Part shown: piece after piece, positions 8,379 to 18,266 of the stretch
Position numbering within the stretch: position 1 is the stretch's first letter
How the letters are laid out: each line of letters begins with the position of its first letter
Assembly (NCBI GenBank): GCA_963840075.1
Contig: CAWIXS010000026.1
Location: 29,115 to 93,114, forward strand
Reading direction: 5' to 3'
DNA length: 64,000 nt
Source: AWTP1-13 sp963840075
GTDB taxonomy: Bacteria; Pseudomonadota; Alphaproteobacteria; Rhizobiales; Hyphomicrobiaceae
Notes under the pieces: generated by a model
Told to the model about the DNA's origin: nothing
The model's database searches: none
The model's input: only the letters and a program-made list of their open reading frames with translations
Made by a program: the position numbers and the translations under genes

Positions 8379-9380
8379 ATGACAATTCTCATCACGGGGG
8401 CCACCGGCCTCGTCGGGCGCGCTCTCACGCAGCATCTCCTGGATCAGGGCGCCGATGTGCGCGTTATCACGCGGCGCCCGCACCGCGTGCTCGAGGCCTT
8501 CAACAGCAACCGGCTGTCCGCCTTCGAGTGGCACCCGCGCACCGAGCCCTTGCTGCCGGAAGCGCTGGAAGGCGTGGAGCGCGTCATCCACCTGATGGGC
8601 GAGCCGATCTACGGCCCCGCCACGCGCGAGGCGCGCTGGCGCGTATCCGAATCCCGGCGCATCGCCGCAACCCGCCTCACGGAGGCGCTGGGGCGGCATC
8701 GCGTGCACCTCATCGTGGCGTCGAGCGCGGCGGTCTACGGCTTCGGCTCGGGCCCGCTCGTCAGCGAGTTTGCAAGCGAGCTGCCGCGCTCGAAGAACAA
8801 GCTCGTGCGCGCACTCAGGGCCGCCGAGCAGACGGCCGAGCAGATCGCCGCGAACGGCTCCACCGTCACCATCGTGCGTCTCGGCCTGGTGATCACACCG
8901 GGCGGCTTCATCGAGCCCTTACGGCAGCTCCACGCCGCCGGCTTCACCTGGAACGCGCCGCATCCGGACGCCATCAAACCCACGGTCATCCCCGCCATCG
9001 ACCTGGAGGACGCCGTCGCCCTGCTCGGCTGGCTCGCGCGCGCGCGGCGGGTCTCCGGGCCCGTGAACGCGGTGGCCCCGGAGCCCTTGCGCTCGGGCGA
9101 CCTCAAGGCACTCCTGGAGGAGGCTGCCCCGCGGCGGGTGCGCATTCCCCTGCCGCGCTTCCTCCTGCGTCGCTACGTCGGCACGCTCGCCGATGTGGTC
9201 TACAGCCACCAGCAGGTGGTCCCGGAGCGCCTGCTGAAGGAGGCGGGCTTCGAGTTCGCCCACCCCCACCCCAACGACAGCGTGCACGCCGTACTGGCCC
9301 AGCAGGCGGAGGCCGCCGCTGCAGCGCGTCCGGCGCGCAAGCGCGGCTCGCTGCTCGCCGGCGTGCTGCAGAAGGGCTGA
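8379..9380 (+). CDS. TIGR01777-family NAD-dependent epimerase-like protein
   Basis: A 333-residue protein with the Rossmann start TILITGATGLVGRALTQHLL, a substrate-side ASSAAVYGFGSG segment and a C-terminal DUF1731-like domain (RRYVGTLADVVYSHQQVVPE, LKEAGFEFAHP). This is the YfcH/TIGR01777 family of extended short-chain dehydrogenases, whose substrates are not known. It is about 30 residues longer than many members because of a basic alanine-rich tail. It stands alone between mepA and a SnoaL-like gene. Confidence 0.88.
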   Translation: MTILITGATGLVGRALTQHLLDQGADVRVITRRPHRVLEAFNSNRLSAFEWHPRTEPLLPEALEGVERVIHLMGEPIYGPATREARWRVSESRRIAATRLTEALGRHRVHLIVASSAAVYGFGSGPLVSEFASELPRSKNKLVRALRAAEQTAEQIAANGSTVTIVRLGLVITPGGFIEPLRQLHAAGFTWNAPHPDAIKPTVIPAIDLEDAVALLGWLARARRVSGPVNAVAPEPLRSGDLKALLEEAAPRRVRIPLPRFLLRRYVGTLADVVYSHQQVVPERLLKEAGFEFAHPHPNDSVHAVLAQQAEAAAAARPARKRGSLLAGVLQKG

Positions 9381-9516
9381 GCGCCTTGCCGGTTCGCCAT
9401 CAGAGCTACGGACTCCACCAGGCTTCCCCCGTATGGTCGAGAAGCACGCCCGGGTCGCAAGGGCGCTGAGGCCCACACAGGTTGGTGAAATAAACGACCA
9501 CACGAGGATTGCACGC

Positions 9517-9879
9517 ATGTCCGAGATCGATCACCGCGCCACCCTGAGCGAGCTCAACCGCAACTACATTCGGGCGGTCGACCAAGCCGATGTCGGTTGG
9601 TTCGACGCCAACCTCGCCGCCGATTTCCACAACACCAACGCCGATGGCACCCTGATCGACCGCGCGGCCTTTCTTGCCCAGACCGGCCGCGGGTCGTCGG
9701 TCAGGAGCATCCGCGAGCACGACGTCGTGATCCGCATTCTCGGCAACTTCGCGATCATCCACGCGCGCACAACCTACCAGAAGGCGGACGGCACCCCTGG
9801 GGCTGGTCGCTACACCGACGACTGGCAGCTGCGGGACGGACGCTGGCAGTGCGTCTCGGCGCACGTCACGCGCTCTTAG
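9517..9879 (+). CDS. SnoaL-like/DUF4440 protein of the NTF2 fold
   Basis: A 120-residue protein with the pattern of a small NTF2-fold protein: an N-terminal helix (ELNRNYIRAVDQADVGWF), a cone of strands with IRILGNFAIIHARTTYQ, and the end WQLRDGRWQCVSAHVTR. I chose the ATG at 9517 because GAGGA lies eight bases upstream and the family fold begins there. An in-frame start at 9433 would add 28 unlikely residues. Such proteins can be isomerases, hydrolases or ligand binders, so the role is open. Confidence 0.75.
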   Translation: MSEIDHRATLSELNRNYIRAVDQADVGWFDANLAADFHNTNADGTLIDRAAFLAQTGRGSSVRSIREHDVVIRILGNFAIIHARTTYQKADGTPGAGRYTDDWQLRDGRWQCVSAHVTRS

Positions 9880-10057
9880 TCCGAAGTTCCTGGAGCAGGG
9901 AGCCGAAAAAACCCGCCGCTTCAAGCGGTTGATGCTATCAACACAGTATCGGCCACTGGGTAGAAAAAATCTGCGTTTCGATGCCTCCAGTCGCCTGTCG
10001 ATGTTGCCTGCCTCTTGACAACAAAGGCTGGGTCGTCTTGGCGGAGCCAAGCTCCGC

Positions 10058-10465
10058 TTGGACGTGGGCGTGGATCACGATACCGCGGCGTCCGCGGTCA
10101 ATGCGATCCGCCGCTGGTGGAGCACGATGGGACAGGCCCGCTATCCACGAGCCAGGCGGCTGATGATCACCGCCGATGGCGGCGGTTCGAACGGTGCGCG
10201 CGTCCGCCTGTAAAAGGTCGAGCTGCAAAAGCTCGTCGACGAGATCGCCATTCCCGTCACGGTCTGCCACCTGCCGCCCGGCACCAGCAAATGGAACAAG
10301 ATCGAGCACCGCCTGTTCGCGTGCATCACCAAGAACTGGCGCGGCAAGCCGCTCCTCAGCCATCGCGCCATCGTGCAGTCGATCGGCGCCACGACCACAC
10401 GCAAAGGTCTCCAAGCGCGCGCCGAGCCGACACCAACACCTACCCCGCCGGCATCAAGAGTCAGT
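10058..10465 (+). pseudogene. ISAzo13-family transposase remnant
   Basis: The frame from 10058 reads VGVDHDTAASAVNAIRRWW, then RLMITADGGGSNGARVRL. A TAA stop at 10211 follows, then VCHLPPGTSKWNKIEHRLF and IGATTTRKGL. A later shift recovers ADTNTYPAGIK. These are the C-terminal half and typical end of ISAzo13-type transposases. With one in-frame stop, one frameshift and no N-terminal half, it is dead. I found no clear terminal repeats around it. Confidence 0.8.
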
Positions 10466-10654
10466 GCATCGACACGAGATCGGCCACCCTGGCCGTCGAG
10501 CGAATCGCGCTTTCGATGCCTGCAATCGACCTGCACGCTGTCAGCCTGTCCGAGTCGATTGACACGAGTGATTTGCGGTCGGTCTGCAAGCGAGGATCGG
10601 AGCCGAGGCGACCGGCGACTGCTCCGCCATGTGCTCCTTATCACGCGTTGGGCG

Positions 10655-11062
10655 CTATTTGCGGCCGCGCTTCCTGAAGAAGGCGACGTTGATCATCTGG
10701 GCCGCCAGGCACAGGACGAGAAGCAGAAGGACGCTCGCCGAGCTCCATTTGTCGCGTGGCGGAAGGTCGACGACCTCCAGCAGGTGGAGGCCGAGCGCGC
10801 TGCCGGCGAGGAGGGCGATGATGCGCCAGTCGTTCCAGTGCGCCATGGGGCGCCGCGTCCAGGCCTGCACGCGGCGGTGCCAGGCGCGATCTCCATTCAG
10901 CACGCGGTGGACCGCCATCCACACCGCGGCCAGGGCGAGGAGGATCAGGATATTGGCGGTCGTGCGCCAGTTGCCGTCGGTGAGATCCCCGAACGTCAGC
11001 AGCAACAGGCTGGTCCCCCCGGCGAGCACCATCATGGTGTGCCAGCCGCTCCATCTCTGCAT
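10655..11062 (-). CDS. Small four-helix membrane protein of unknown function
   Basis: A 135-residue protein with four hydrophobic segments at about residues 7-25, 32-52, 70-90 and 104-122, and a basic C-terminus ending RKRGRK. The start at 11062 follows a GGGGGA stretch. I do not recognise the family. It lies 88 bases downstream of eno on the same strand, behind a hairpin. Confidence 0.6.
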   Translation of the reverse strand: MQRWSGWHTMMVLAGGTSLLLLTFGDLTDGNWRTTANILILLALAAVWMAVHRVLNGDRAWHRRVQAWTRRPMAHWNDWRIIALLAGSALGLHLLEVVDLPPRDKWSSASVLLLLVLCLAAQMINVAFFRKRGRK

Positions 11063-11123
11063 GCGGCGTCCCCCGTCCCGCCGTTGTCGGGCGCGCCCGC
11101 CCGTCGCTACACTTGCATTGGCG

Positions 11124-11141
11124 GCGGGCAGGCGTGCCCGC
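11124..11141 (-). terminator. GC-rich hairpin downstream of eno
   Basis: The bases GCGGGCA and TGCCCGC form a perfect 7-base stem around a 4-base loop. The hairpin begins 10 bases after the eno stop codon on the transcribed strand. There is no run of U after it, so it may be only a weak or factor-assisted terminator. Confidence 0.35.
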
Positions 11142-11150
11142 TCGCCGCGG

Positions 11151-12437
11151 CTAGGTCCGCAACGCCCGCAATGCTGCCCGTCCCGCATACTCAGCCTGGT
11201 CGCCCAGCTCCTCCTCGATGCGGATGAGCTGGTTGTACTTGGCCGTGCGGTCGGAGCGCGAGAGCGAGCCGGTCTTAATCTGACCCGCATTGGTTGCCAC
11301 GGCAATGTCGGCAATGGTCGCATCCTCGGTCTCGCCCGAGCGGTGCGAGATCACGGCCGTGTAGGCTGCAGCGTGGGCCATGGCCACACAGTCGAGGGTC
11401 TCGCTGAGCGACCCGATCTGGTTGACCTTGACCAGGATCGAGTTGGCGATACCCTTGGCGATGCCCTGCTCGAGCCGCGCCGTGTTGGTGACGAACAAGT
11501 CGTCGCCGACGAGCTGGCATCTGGCCCCGATCGCCTCGGTGAGCGCCTTCCAGCCGTCCCAGTCGTCCTCGGACATGCCGTCCTCGATGGAGACGATCGG
11601 GAACCGCGCGACGAGCCGGGCGAGGTACTCGGCCATCCCGGCGCTGTCGAGCGACTTGCCCTCGCCTTCGAGCTGGTACTTGCCGTCGCGGTAGAACTCG
11701 GTGGCGGCGCAATCGAGCGCCAGCACGATGTCCTCGCTCGGCGTGTAGCCCGCCGCTTCGATCGCCTTCATGAGGAAGGAGAGCGCCTCCTCGGCCGACC
11801 TCAGGTTGGGCGCGAAGCCGCCCTCGTCGCCGACGTTGGTGGCGTGGCCCGCGTCCTTCAGCGCCTTGCGCAGCGTGTGGAACACCTCCGCGCCCATGCG
11901 GATCGCGTCGGCGCAGGACCCCGCCCCCACCGGCATGATCATGAACTCCTGGATGTCGATGGGGTTGTCGGCATGCGCCCCACCGTTGACGATGTTCATC
12001 ATCGGCACCGGCAGCAGATGCGCACGCACGCCGCCGAGATAGCGATAGAGCGGCAGCTCGCGCGCCTCGGCCGCGGCCTTGGCGACGGCCAGCGACACGC
12101 CCAGGATGGCGTTGGCGCCGAGCCGGGCCTTGTTGGGCGTGCCGTCGAGCTTGATAAGCGCATCGTCGATGCGGCGCTGGTCCTCGGCCTCCATGCCCGA
12201 CAACGCATCGAAGATCTCGCCGTTGACGGCGTCGACCGCCTTCAGCACGCCCTTGCCGAGGAAGCGCGCCTTGTCGCCGTCCCTGAGCTCGATCGCCTCG
12301 TGTGCTCCAGTGGAGGCCCCGGACGGCACCGCCGCACGTCCGAGGGCGCCGTCCTCCAGCACCACGTCCACCTCGACTGTGGGGTTGCCCCGGCTGTCCA
12401 GGATCTCGCGGCCGATGATGTCGACGATGGCGGTCAT
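11151..12437 (-). CDS. eno: Enolase (phosphopyruvate hydratase)
   Basis: A 428-residue enzyme that interconverts 2-phosphoglycerate and phosphoenolpyruvate in glycolysis. Visible motifs are REILDSRGNPTVEVDV at the N-terminus, SGASTGAHEAIELRDGD, the magnesium-site region IVSIEDGMSEDDWDGWK, the catalytic lysine in ILVKVNQIGSLSET and the signature SHRSGETEDATIADIAV. I chose the ATG at 12437 because the family starts there and GAGGAC precedes it. Nothing appears damaged. Confidence 0.98.
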   Translation of the reverse strand: MTAIVDIIGREILDSRGNPTVEVDVVLEDGALGRAAVPSGASTGAHEAIELRDGDKARFLGKGVLKAVDAVNGEIFDALSGMEAEDQRRIDDALIKLDGTPNKARLGANAILGVSLAVAKAAAEARELPLYRYLGGVRAHLLPVPMMNIVNGGAHADNPIDIQEFMIMPVGAGSCADAIRMGAEVFHTLRKALKDAGHATNVGDEGGFAPNLRSAEEALSFLMKAIEAAGYTPSEDIVLALDCAATEFYRDGKYQLEGEGKSLDSAGMAEYLARLVARFPIVSIEDGMSEDDWDGWKALTEAIGARCQLVGDDLFVTNTARLEQGIAKGIANSILVKVNQIGSLSETLDCVAMAHAAAYTAVISHRSGETEDATIADIAVATNAGQIKTGSLSRSDRTAKYNQLIRIEEELGDQAEYAGRAALRALRT

Positions 12438-12604
12438 GGGGTCGTCCTCTTCATCTGCATGGGGGCTCGTGGGCTCGGCGCCGTCGCGAGGCCTTTTAGC
12501 CCGTACGTCGCGCCCCTGGAAGCACCTGCCGCAAATCGTAGCGGGCGATGTCGGGGTCGCAGGCCTTCGGCCCACGGCAAGGGCAACGCTCCACTCTGCA
12601 GACT

Positions 12605-12749
12605 GCCACGCTCATCGTGCCCGACGGGCCCACTTCGTGCTCGGCAACAACAGGTGCAACTCCGTCGGCAGCCGCGATCTGTCGCTGCGCATCGGCGTCG
12701 GCTCGTGCCCATCGAGCTTGTCATCGGCCGCGTCGGTGCCACATTCTGA
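12605..12749 (+). pseudogene. lepB: Signal peptidase I, C-terminal remnant
   Basis: In successive frames the strand reads ATLIVPDG, HFVLGNNRCNSVGSRDLS with RIGVG, and VPIELVIGRVGATF followed by a stop. The order matches the last box of type I signal peptidases (VPxGHYFVLGDNRDNS...GFVP...GRA...F). The aspartate of GDN has become asparagine, and at least two frameshifts are present. Only about 48 codons survive. It is an isolated fragment between eno and queC. Confidence 0.6.
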
Positions 12750-12820
12750 GGGGCGACCCACGACCCGTCATCCCGGAAGCCGAGGGCGCAGCCCGAAGCC
12801 GTCCGGCACCTCGAGAGCCA

Positions 12821-13540
12821 GTGAGCCAAACCTCAACGAACGAAACGCCGGCGCTTGTCCTGTTCTCCGGGGGCCAGGACTCCACGGTCTGCCTCGCCTG
12901 GGCGCTCGACCGCTTCGACCGGGTCGAGACCGTGGGCTTCAGCTACGGCCAGCGCCACGCGGTGGAGCTCACCCAGCGCCCCGTCGTGCGCGAGGCTCTC
13001 GCCGCCCGCTTCCCGCAGTGGCAGCCCCGTCTCGGCGAGGACCACCTGCTCGAGCTGGCCACGCTGGGGCGCATCTCCGAGACGGCACTGACGCGCGAGG
13101 TGCAGTTCGAGCTGACGGAGGCGGGGCTGCCCAACACCTTCGTGCCCGGCCGCAACCTGCTGTTCTTCACCTACGCGGCGGCGCTGGCCTGGCGGCGCGG
13201 CATCAGCACGCTGGTCGGCGGCATGTGCGAGACCGACTACTCGGGCTATCCCGACTGCCGCAACGACACGCTGCAGAGCCTGGCACAGTCGATCTCGCTC
13301 GGCATGGATGCCGCCTTCGCCATCGAGACCCCGCTGATGTGGATCGACAAGGCCGCCACCTGGGAGCTGGCCGAGCAGCTCGGGGGTGCCGCCTTGCTCG
13401 ACCTCATCGTCGAGCACACGCACACCTGCTACACACCGGACCGCACCACCCGCCACCCCTGGGGCTACGGCTGCGGCCAATGCCCGGCGTGCGGGCTGCG
13501 CGCGAAAGGATGGGAGAGATGGCAGAGCGCCAAGACCTGA
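12821..13540 (+). CDS. queC: 7-cyano-7-deazaguanine synthase
   Basis: QueC converts 7-carboxy-7-deazaguanine to preQ0 with ATP and ammonia, in queuosine synthesis. The 239-residue protein has the ATP pyrophosphatase loop LVLFSGGQDSTVCLAWAL, the FVPGRNLLFFTYAAALAW and GGMCETDYSGYPDCR segments, and a zinc site of four cysteines near the end (C-GQ-C-PA-C region). The start is the GTG at 12821; an earlier in-frame ATG would run back through the signal-peptidase remnant. No queD, queE or tgt is nearby. Its end overlaps a small gene by 22 bases. Confidence 0.93.
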   Translation: MSQTSTNETPALVLFSGGQDSTVCLAWALDRFDRVETVGFSYGQRHAVELTQRPVVREALAARFPQWQPRLGEDHLLELATLGRISETALTREVQFELTEAGLPNTFVPGRNLLFFTYAAALAWRRGISTLVGGMCETDYSGYPDCRNDTLQSLAQSISLGMDAAFAIETPLMWIDKAATWELAEQLGGAALLDLIVEHTHTCYTPDRTTRHPWGYGCGQCPACGLRAKGWERWQSAKT

Positions 13541-13770
13541 TCCGTGCCGTCGACCTGGCGCTGGCCGGCGACTGGAACGCCGCGCACGAGATCGTGCAGC
13601 AGGACGAGGCCGACCCCACCTTCTGCTGGGTGCACGCGGTGCTGCACAAGATCGAGGGCGATGCGGGGAACGCCCGCTACTGGTACCGCCGCTCCGGCGG
13701 CCAGGCCTACGAGGCCTACGCCAACCCCAACGCGGAATTGGCCGCCATCAAGGCCGCGCTCACCTATTGA
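13519..13770 (+). CDS. Small conserved-looking protein overlapping queC
   Basis: An 83-residue acidic protein, with helical-looking segments LIRAVDLALAGDWNAAHEIV and FCWVHAVLHKIEGDAGNARY and a tyrosine-rich middle (YWYRRSGGQAYEAY). GGGAGAG lies just before the ATG at 13519; an alternative ATG is at 13510. I do not know a function. The 22-base overlap with queC suggests translational coupling. The TPR-like look (helix, short turn, helix with W and Y) suggests protein binding, but that is only inference. Confidence 0.7.
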   Translation: MAERQDLIRAVDLALAGDWNAAHEIVQQDEADPTFCWVHAVLHKIEGDAGNARYWYRRSGGQAYEAYANPNAELAAIKAALTY

Positions 13771-14022
13771 GGCTCCGCGCCGGGCTCCACTGCACCCTGT
13801 GCTGCACAGCGACCTTGGCCACGGAGCGGCCGCCGCAATGTTGCAGAGGGGAACGCAACTCTCCCACGCAGATGGCCCTATTTCTGCCGCCTCGGGCGGG
13901 AGCGTGTAGACTACCTGCCCGGCGGCGAAGGCCGCAGAAGCGCTTCCTGCGCAGCGGCAGGGGCCTTCCTGAAGCCGCCTTCCTCCAAGGGTACAGGGGG
14001 AGGCAAAAGCCCGCGAAAAGCC

Positions 14023-14790
14023 ATGGTTGAGCTCGCCACATCTCCCTCCTTCCGCCTCGACGGCAAGCGCGCGCTGGTGACAGGCGCGGGCCGCGGCATC
14101 GGCCTTGCCGCCGCCGGGGCCCTGGCCGACGCCGGCGCGCACGTCACCCTCGCCGCCCGCACGCGGGGGGAGATCGAAGCCGCCGCAGAGGCGATCCACG
14201 CCCGCGGCCAGCAGGCCCGGGCGCTCGTCCTCGACGTGACCGATCTGGCCGCGGTGCAGGCGGCGGTCGCCGGCACGCAGCCCTTCGACATCCTCCTCAA
14301 CAACGCCGGCACCAACCGCCCCAAGCCGCTCCTCGATGTCACCATCGAGGACTTCGACGCCATCATGGGCCTCAACGTGCGCGCGGCCTACTTCGTCGCC
14401 CAGGCCGTGGCGCGCAGGCTCGTCGAGGCCGGCGCCAGGGGCTCGATCATCAACGTCTCCTCGCAGATGGGGCATGTGGGCGCCGCGCGGCGCACGGTCT
14501 ACTGCGCCTCCAAGCACGCCATGGAGGGCTTCACCAAGGCGATGGCCATCGAGCTGGCACCCCACGGCATCCGCGTCAACAGCCTCGGCCCCACCTTCCT
14601 CGAGACGCCCCTCACCCGCCCCTTCTTCGAGAATGCGGCGTTCAAGGCCGAGGTGCTCTCCAGGATCAAGCTCGGCCGCCTCGGCCGGCTCGACGACATC
14701 ACGGGCGCCATCGTGTTCCTTGCCTCCGACGCCTCCGCCCTCATGACCGGCGCCGCGCTCCTCGTCGACGGCGGCTGGACCGCGGAGTGA
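14023..14790 (+). CDS. Short-chain dehydrogenase/reductase (3-oxoacyl-ACP reductase-like)
   Basis: A 255-residue classical SDR. It shows the NAD(P) motif TGAGRGIG, the NNAG motif, INVSSQMGHVG with the catalytic serine, YCASKHAMEG with the Y-x3-K pair, and the closing MTGAALLVDGGWTAE. The sequence is closest in style to gluconate 5-dehydrogenase and FabG-like enzymes. It has no obvious operon partner. The substrate is not deducible. Confidence 0.88.
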   Translation: MVELATSPSFRLDGKRALVTGAGRGIGLAAAGALADAGAHVTLAARTRGEIEAAAEAIHARGQQARALVLDVTDLAAVQAAVAGTQPFDILLNNAGTNRPKPLLDVTIEDFDAIMGLNVRAAYFVAQAVARRLVEAGARGSIINVSSQMGHVGAARRTVYCASKHAMEGFTKAMAIELAPHGIRVNSLGPTFLETPLTRPFFENAAFKAEVLSRIKLGRLGRLDDITGAIVFLASDASALMTGAALLVDGGWTAE

Positions 14791-15008
14791 GGCACCCACC
14801 ACCCGCCATCCCGGAAGCGGAGACGCTTGCGCCGAGGCCATCGGGCCCCGCCGTCCGAATCGGAAGTGTACTTCCAACCCCGGCGGCGCGAATCGGCTTA
14901 GGTTGCGGCCGCAAACCGCGCCGGGGTCTACGTTCGGGGACTGACGCAGACAGGAACATTGCTGCGGCATGGCTCCGGCAAGCGGCAAGAAGAAAAAGAG
15001 GTTCCACC

Positions 15009-15248
15009 ATGTCGCCAGCAATGCGCAAAGCTCTGGACGTTCTGACCACCATCGGCCTCACCGCCGCGGTCTTCTTCATCATCGTCGTCGCCAACGCGTT
15101 CCTCATGGCGCGCGGCAACTACACCACCGGCTTCAGCCTCTGGTACCGCTTCATCCTGCGCCCCGACATCCTCGGAACCATCGTGCTGACCGCGGTCGTG
15201 GCCAACCTCTACGTGCTCTGGAAGCAGGGCGGCCGCCCGCGGCTCTGA
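15009..15248 (+). CDS. Small two-helix membrane protein
   Basis: A 79-residue protein with two hydrophobic segments (IGLTAAVFFIIVVANAFLMA and ILGTIVLTAVVANLYVLW) and the loop RGNYTTGFSLWYRFILRPD between them. AAAGAGG precedes the ATG at 15009. It is not a family I recognise. A palindromic repeat follows eight bases after its stop codon and could end transcription. Confidence 0.65.
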   Translation: MSPAMRKALDVLTTIGLTAAVFFIIVVANAFLMARGNYTTGFSLWYRFILRPDILGTIVLTAVVANLYVLWKQGGRPRL

Positions 15249-15255
15249 CAGCGGC

Positions 15256-15288
15256 GGTGTCAGACCCTCCGCCTCCGGGTCTGACACC
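15256..15288. repeat. Minimal palindrome of the GGTGTCAGACCC family
   Basis: Two perfect 12-base inverted arms, GGTGTCAGACCC and GGGTCTGACACC, enclose nine bases. It is the shortest copy of the repeat family whose arms match the ends of the insertion sequence at 2555-3112. Placed just behind a small gene, it could act as a transcription stop. Confidence 0.85.
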
Positions 15289-15438
15289 GTGACGCCACGC
15301 CGGTTCATCGTTGGAGGCGAACGGCCCGGCCCCGTGCTGGCAGCATCCGTGCCACGCATGGCCGGTGCACACTTGGAACGCGGCAGGAAATCCGGCAAAG
15401 TGCGGGCCTGCCCTGGCAAGCCACACCCGAGCGCACCG

Positions 15439-16350
15439 ATGCCTTTCACCTATCATGTCCTCAACGTCTTCACCGACCGGCGCTTCGGCGGCAATCCCCT
15501 CGGCGTGGTGCTGGAGGCCGACAGCCTGGACACGGCGCGCATGCAGGCGATCGCGCGCGAGTTCAACCTGTCGGAGACCGTGTTCGTCCTGCAGCCGCAG
15601 AATGCGGCGCACACCGCGCGCGTGCGCATCTTCACGCCCGCGGCCGAGCTTCCCTTCGCCGGTCATCCGACGGTCGGGACCGGCGCGCTGCTGGCCGAGC
15701 TGCGCGCGCCGGAGCCCGCCGGGCCCGGCGACGCGCTGGTCGTCCTGGAGGAGGAGATCGGCATCGTCCGCGTGGGCGTGCGCCTGCGGCCGGGCGCCCC
15801 TCCGCATGCCGAGTTCGACGCCCCGAAGCTGCCCGCCGATGCCGGAACGCTGCCGCCGTCCGACCGGCTCGCCGCCGCGCTCGGCCTGATCCCCGCCGAG
15901 ATCGGCTTCGAGAACCACCGTCCCACGAAATACACGGCCGGCATGGCCTTCGCCTTCGTGCCGGTGGCCTCGCTCGACGCCATCGCCAAGGCGCGCGTCG
16001 CCCCGATGCACTGGGACGCGGCGCTGAAAGGCCTGGGCCTTGCGGGCGCCTTTCTCTACTGCCGGCAGACCGTGCACACCACGTCGAGCTTCCACGCACG
16101 CATGTTTGCGCCCGACTTCGGCATCGCGGAGGACCCGGCCACGGGCTCGGCGGCGGCCGCCTTCGCCGGCGTCGTGCACCGCTTCGATGCGCCGCCCGAC
16201 GGGGTGCACAGGCGCACCATCGAGCAGGGCTACGAGATGGGTCGCCCGAGCGCCATCTCCCTCACCATGGAGGTCGGGCAGGGCAAGCTTCTCACGGTAC
16301 GCATCGGCGGGCAGGCGGTGCGCGTGGCCGAGGGCAGGATCGAGGCGTGA
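15439..16350 (+). CDS. PhzF-family isomerase-like protein
   Basis: A 303-residue protein with the two-domain diaminopimelate-epimerase-like fold of PhzF. It shows NVFTDRRFGGNPLGVVLEA, the catalytic glutamate in FNLSETVFVL, LPFAGHPTVGTGALLAE, and EDPATGSAAAAFAG in the second half. PhzF itself isomerises a phenazine precursor; most homologues, like this one, are of unknown substrate, and no other phenazine gene is near. I prefer the ATG at 15439, where the family begins, over an earlier in-frame start. Confidence 0.88.
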   Translation: MPFTYHVLNVFTDRRFGGNPLGVVLEADSLDTARMQAIAREFNLSETVFVLQPQNAAHTARVRIFTPAAELPFAGHPTVGTGALLAELRAPEPAGPGDALVVLEEEIGIVRVGVRLRPGAPPHAEFDAPKLPADAGTLPPSDRLAAALGLIPAEIGFENHRPTKYTAGMAFAFVPVASLDAIAKARVAPMHWDAALKGLGLAGAFLYCRQTVHTTSSFHARMFAPDFGIAEDPATGSAAAAFAGVVHRFDAPPDGVHRRTIEQGYEMGRPSAISLTMEVGQGKLLTVRIGGQAVRVAEGRIEA

Positions 16351-16360
16351 CGATCCGTGG

Positions 16361-16468
16361 GGTGCAATGCGGTGAAGCAGCATCGCAGCGAAGCACCCTC
16401 TCCTCGACCGGCACCGATTGTGGCGAGGTCGGCTCGTTGCGATCGCGCTCCGCACGACTGCACTCTGC
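16361..16468. repeat. Intergenic repeat, GCAAT/ATTGC family
   Basis: It begins GTGCAATGCGG and ends CGCACGACTGCACTC. The internal part GTGGCGAGGTCGGCTCG and GCGATCGCGCTCCGCACGA is nearly repeated in the copy at 24282-24396. It fills the gap between the convergent PhzF and pyrG genes. Confidence 0.65.
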
Positions 16469-16469
16469 G

Positions 16470-18098
<1,629 letters not shown>

Positions 18099-18177
18099 GG
18101 AGTTGCAGAATACATCGCCGGGTGACGATTCGGAGCGTGTCATTTTCGCAATCCCACGGCCTTTTCGTCGCGGGGAA

Positions 18178-18264
18178 GGTGTCAGACCCTCCGGCTCTGA
18201 CACCATTGCTCCAACCGAGGTTGCGGAAAACGGTATCGGCCCCGGAGCCGGAGGATCTGACACC
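18178..18264. repeat. Long palindromic repeat of the GGTGTCAGACCC family
   Basis: It begins GGTGTCAGACCCTCCGG and ends GGAGGATCTGACACC. Its middle has CATTGCTCCAAC followed by GGTTGCGG. The same internal words are found in the copy at 35046-35124, so this is a longer version of the family rather than a chance hairpin. It lies between pyrG and the stop codon of the aldolase/dehydrogenase gene. Confidence 0.8.
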
Positions 18265-18266
18265 AG

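Noticed and set aside
9930..9945. TTGATGCTATCAA near the SnoaL-like gene end
   Set aside because: The half-sites are separated by three bases rather than four, and it lies behind a gene, so it is not an FNR/FixK box.
10629..12749. A 706-codon plus-strand frame opposite enolase
   Set aside because: It is the antisense of eno and neighbours. The high GC content produces many such long empty frames in this window.
14860..14880. GGAAGTGTACTTCC palindrome upstream of the small membrane protein
   Set aside because: A single short palindrome without a second copy or a nearby regulator gives no basis for calling an operator.
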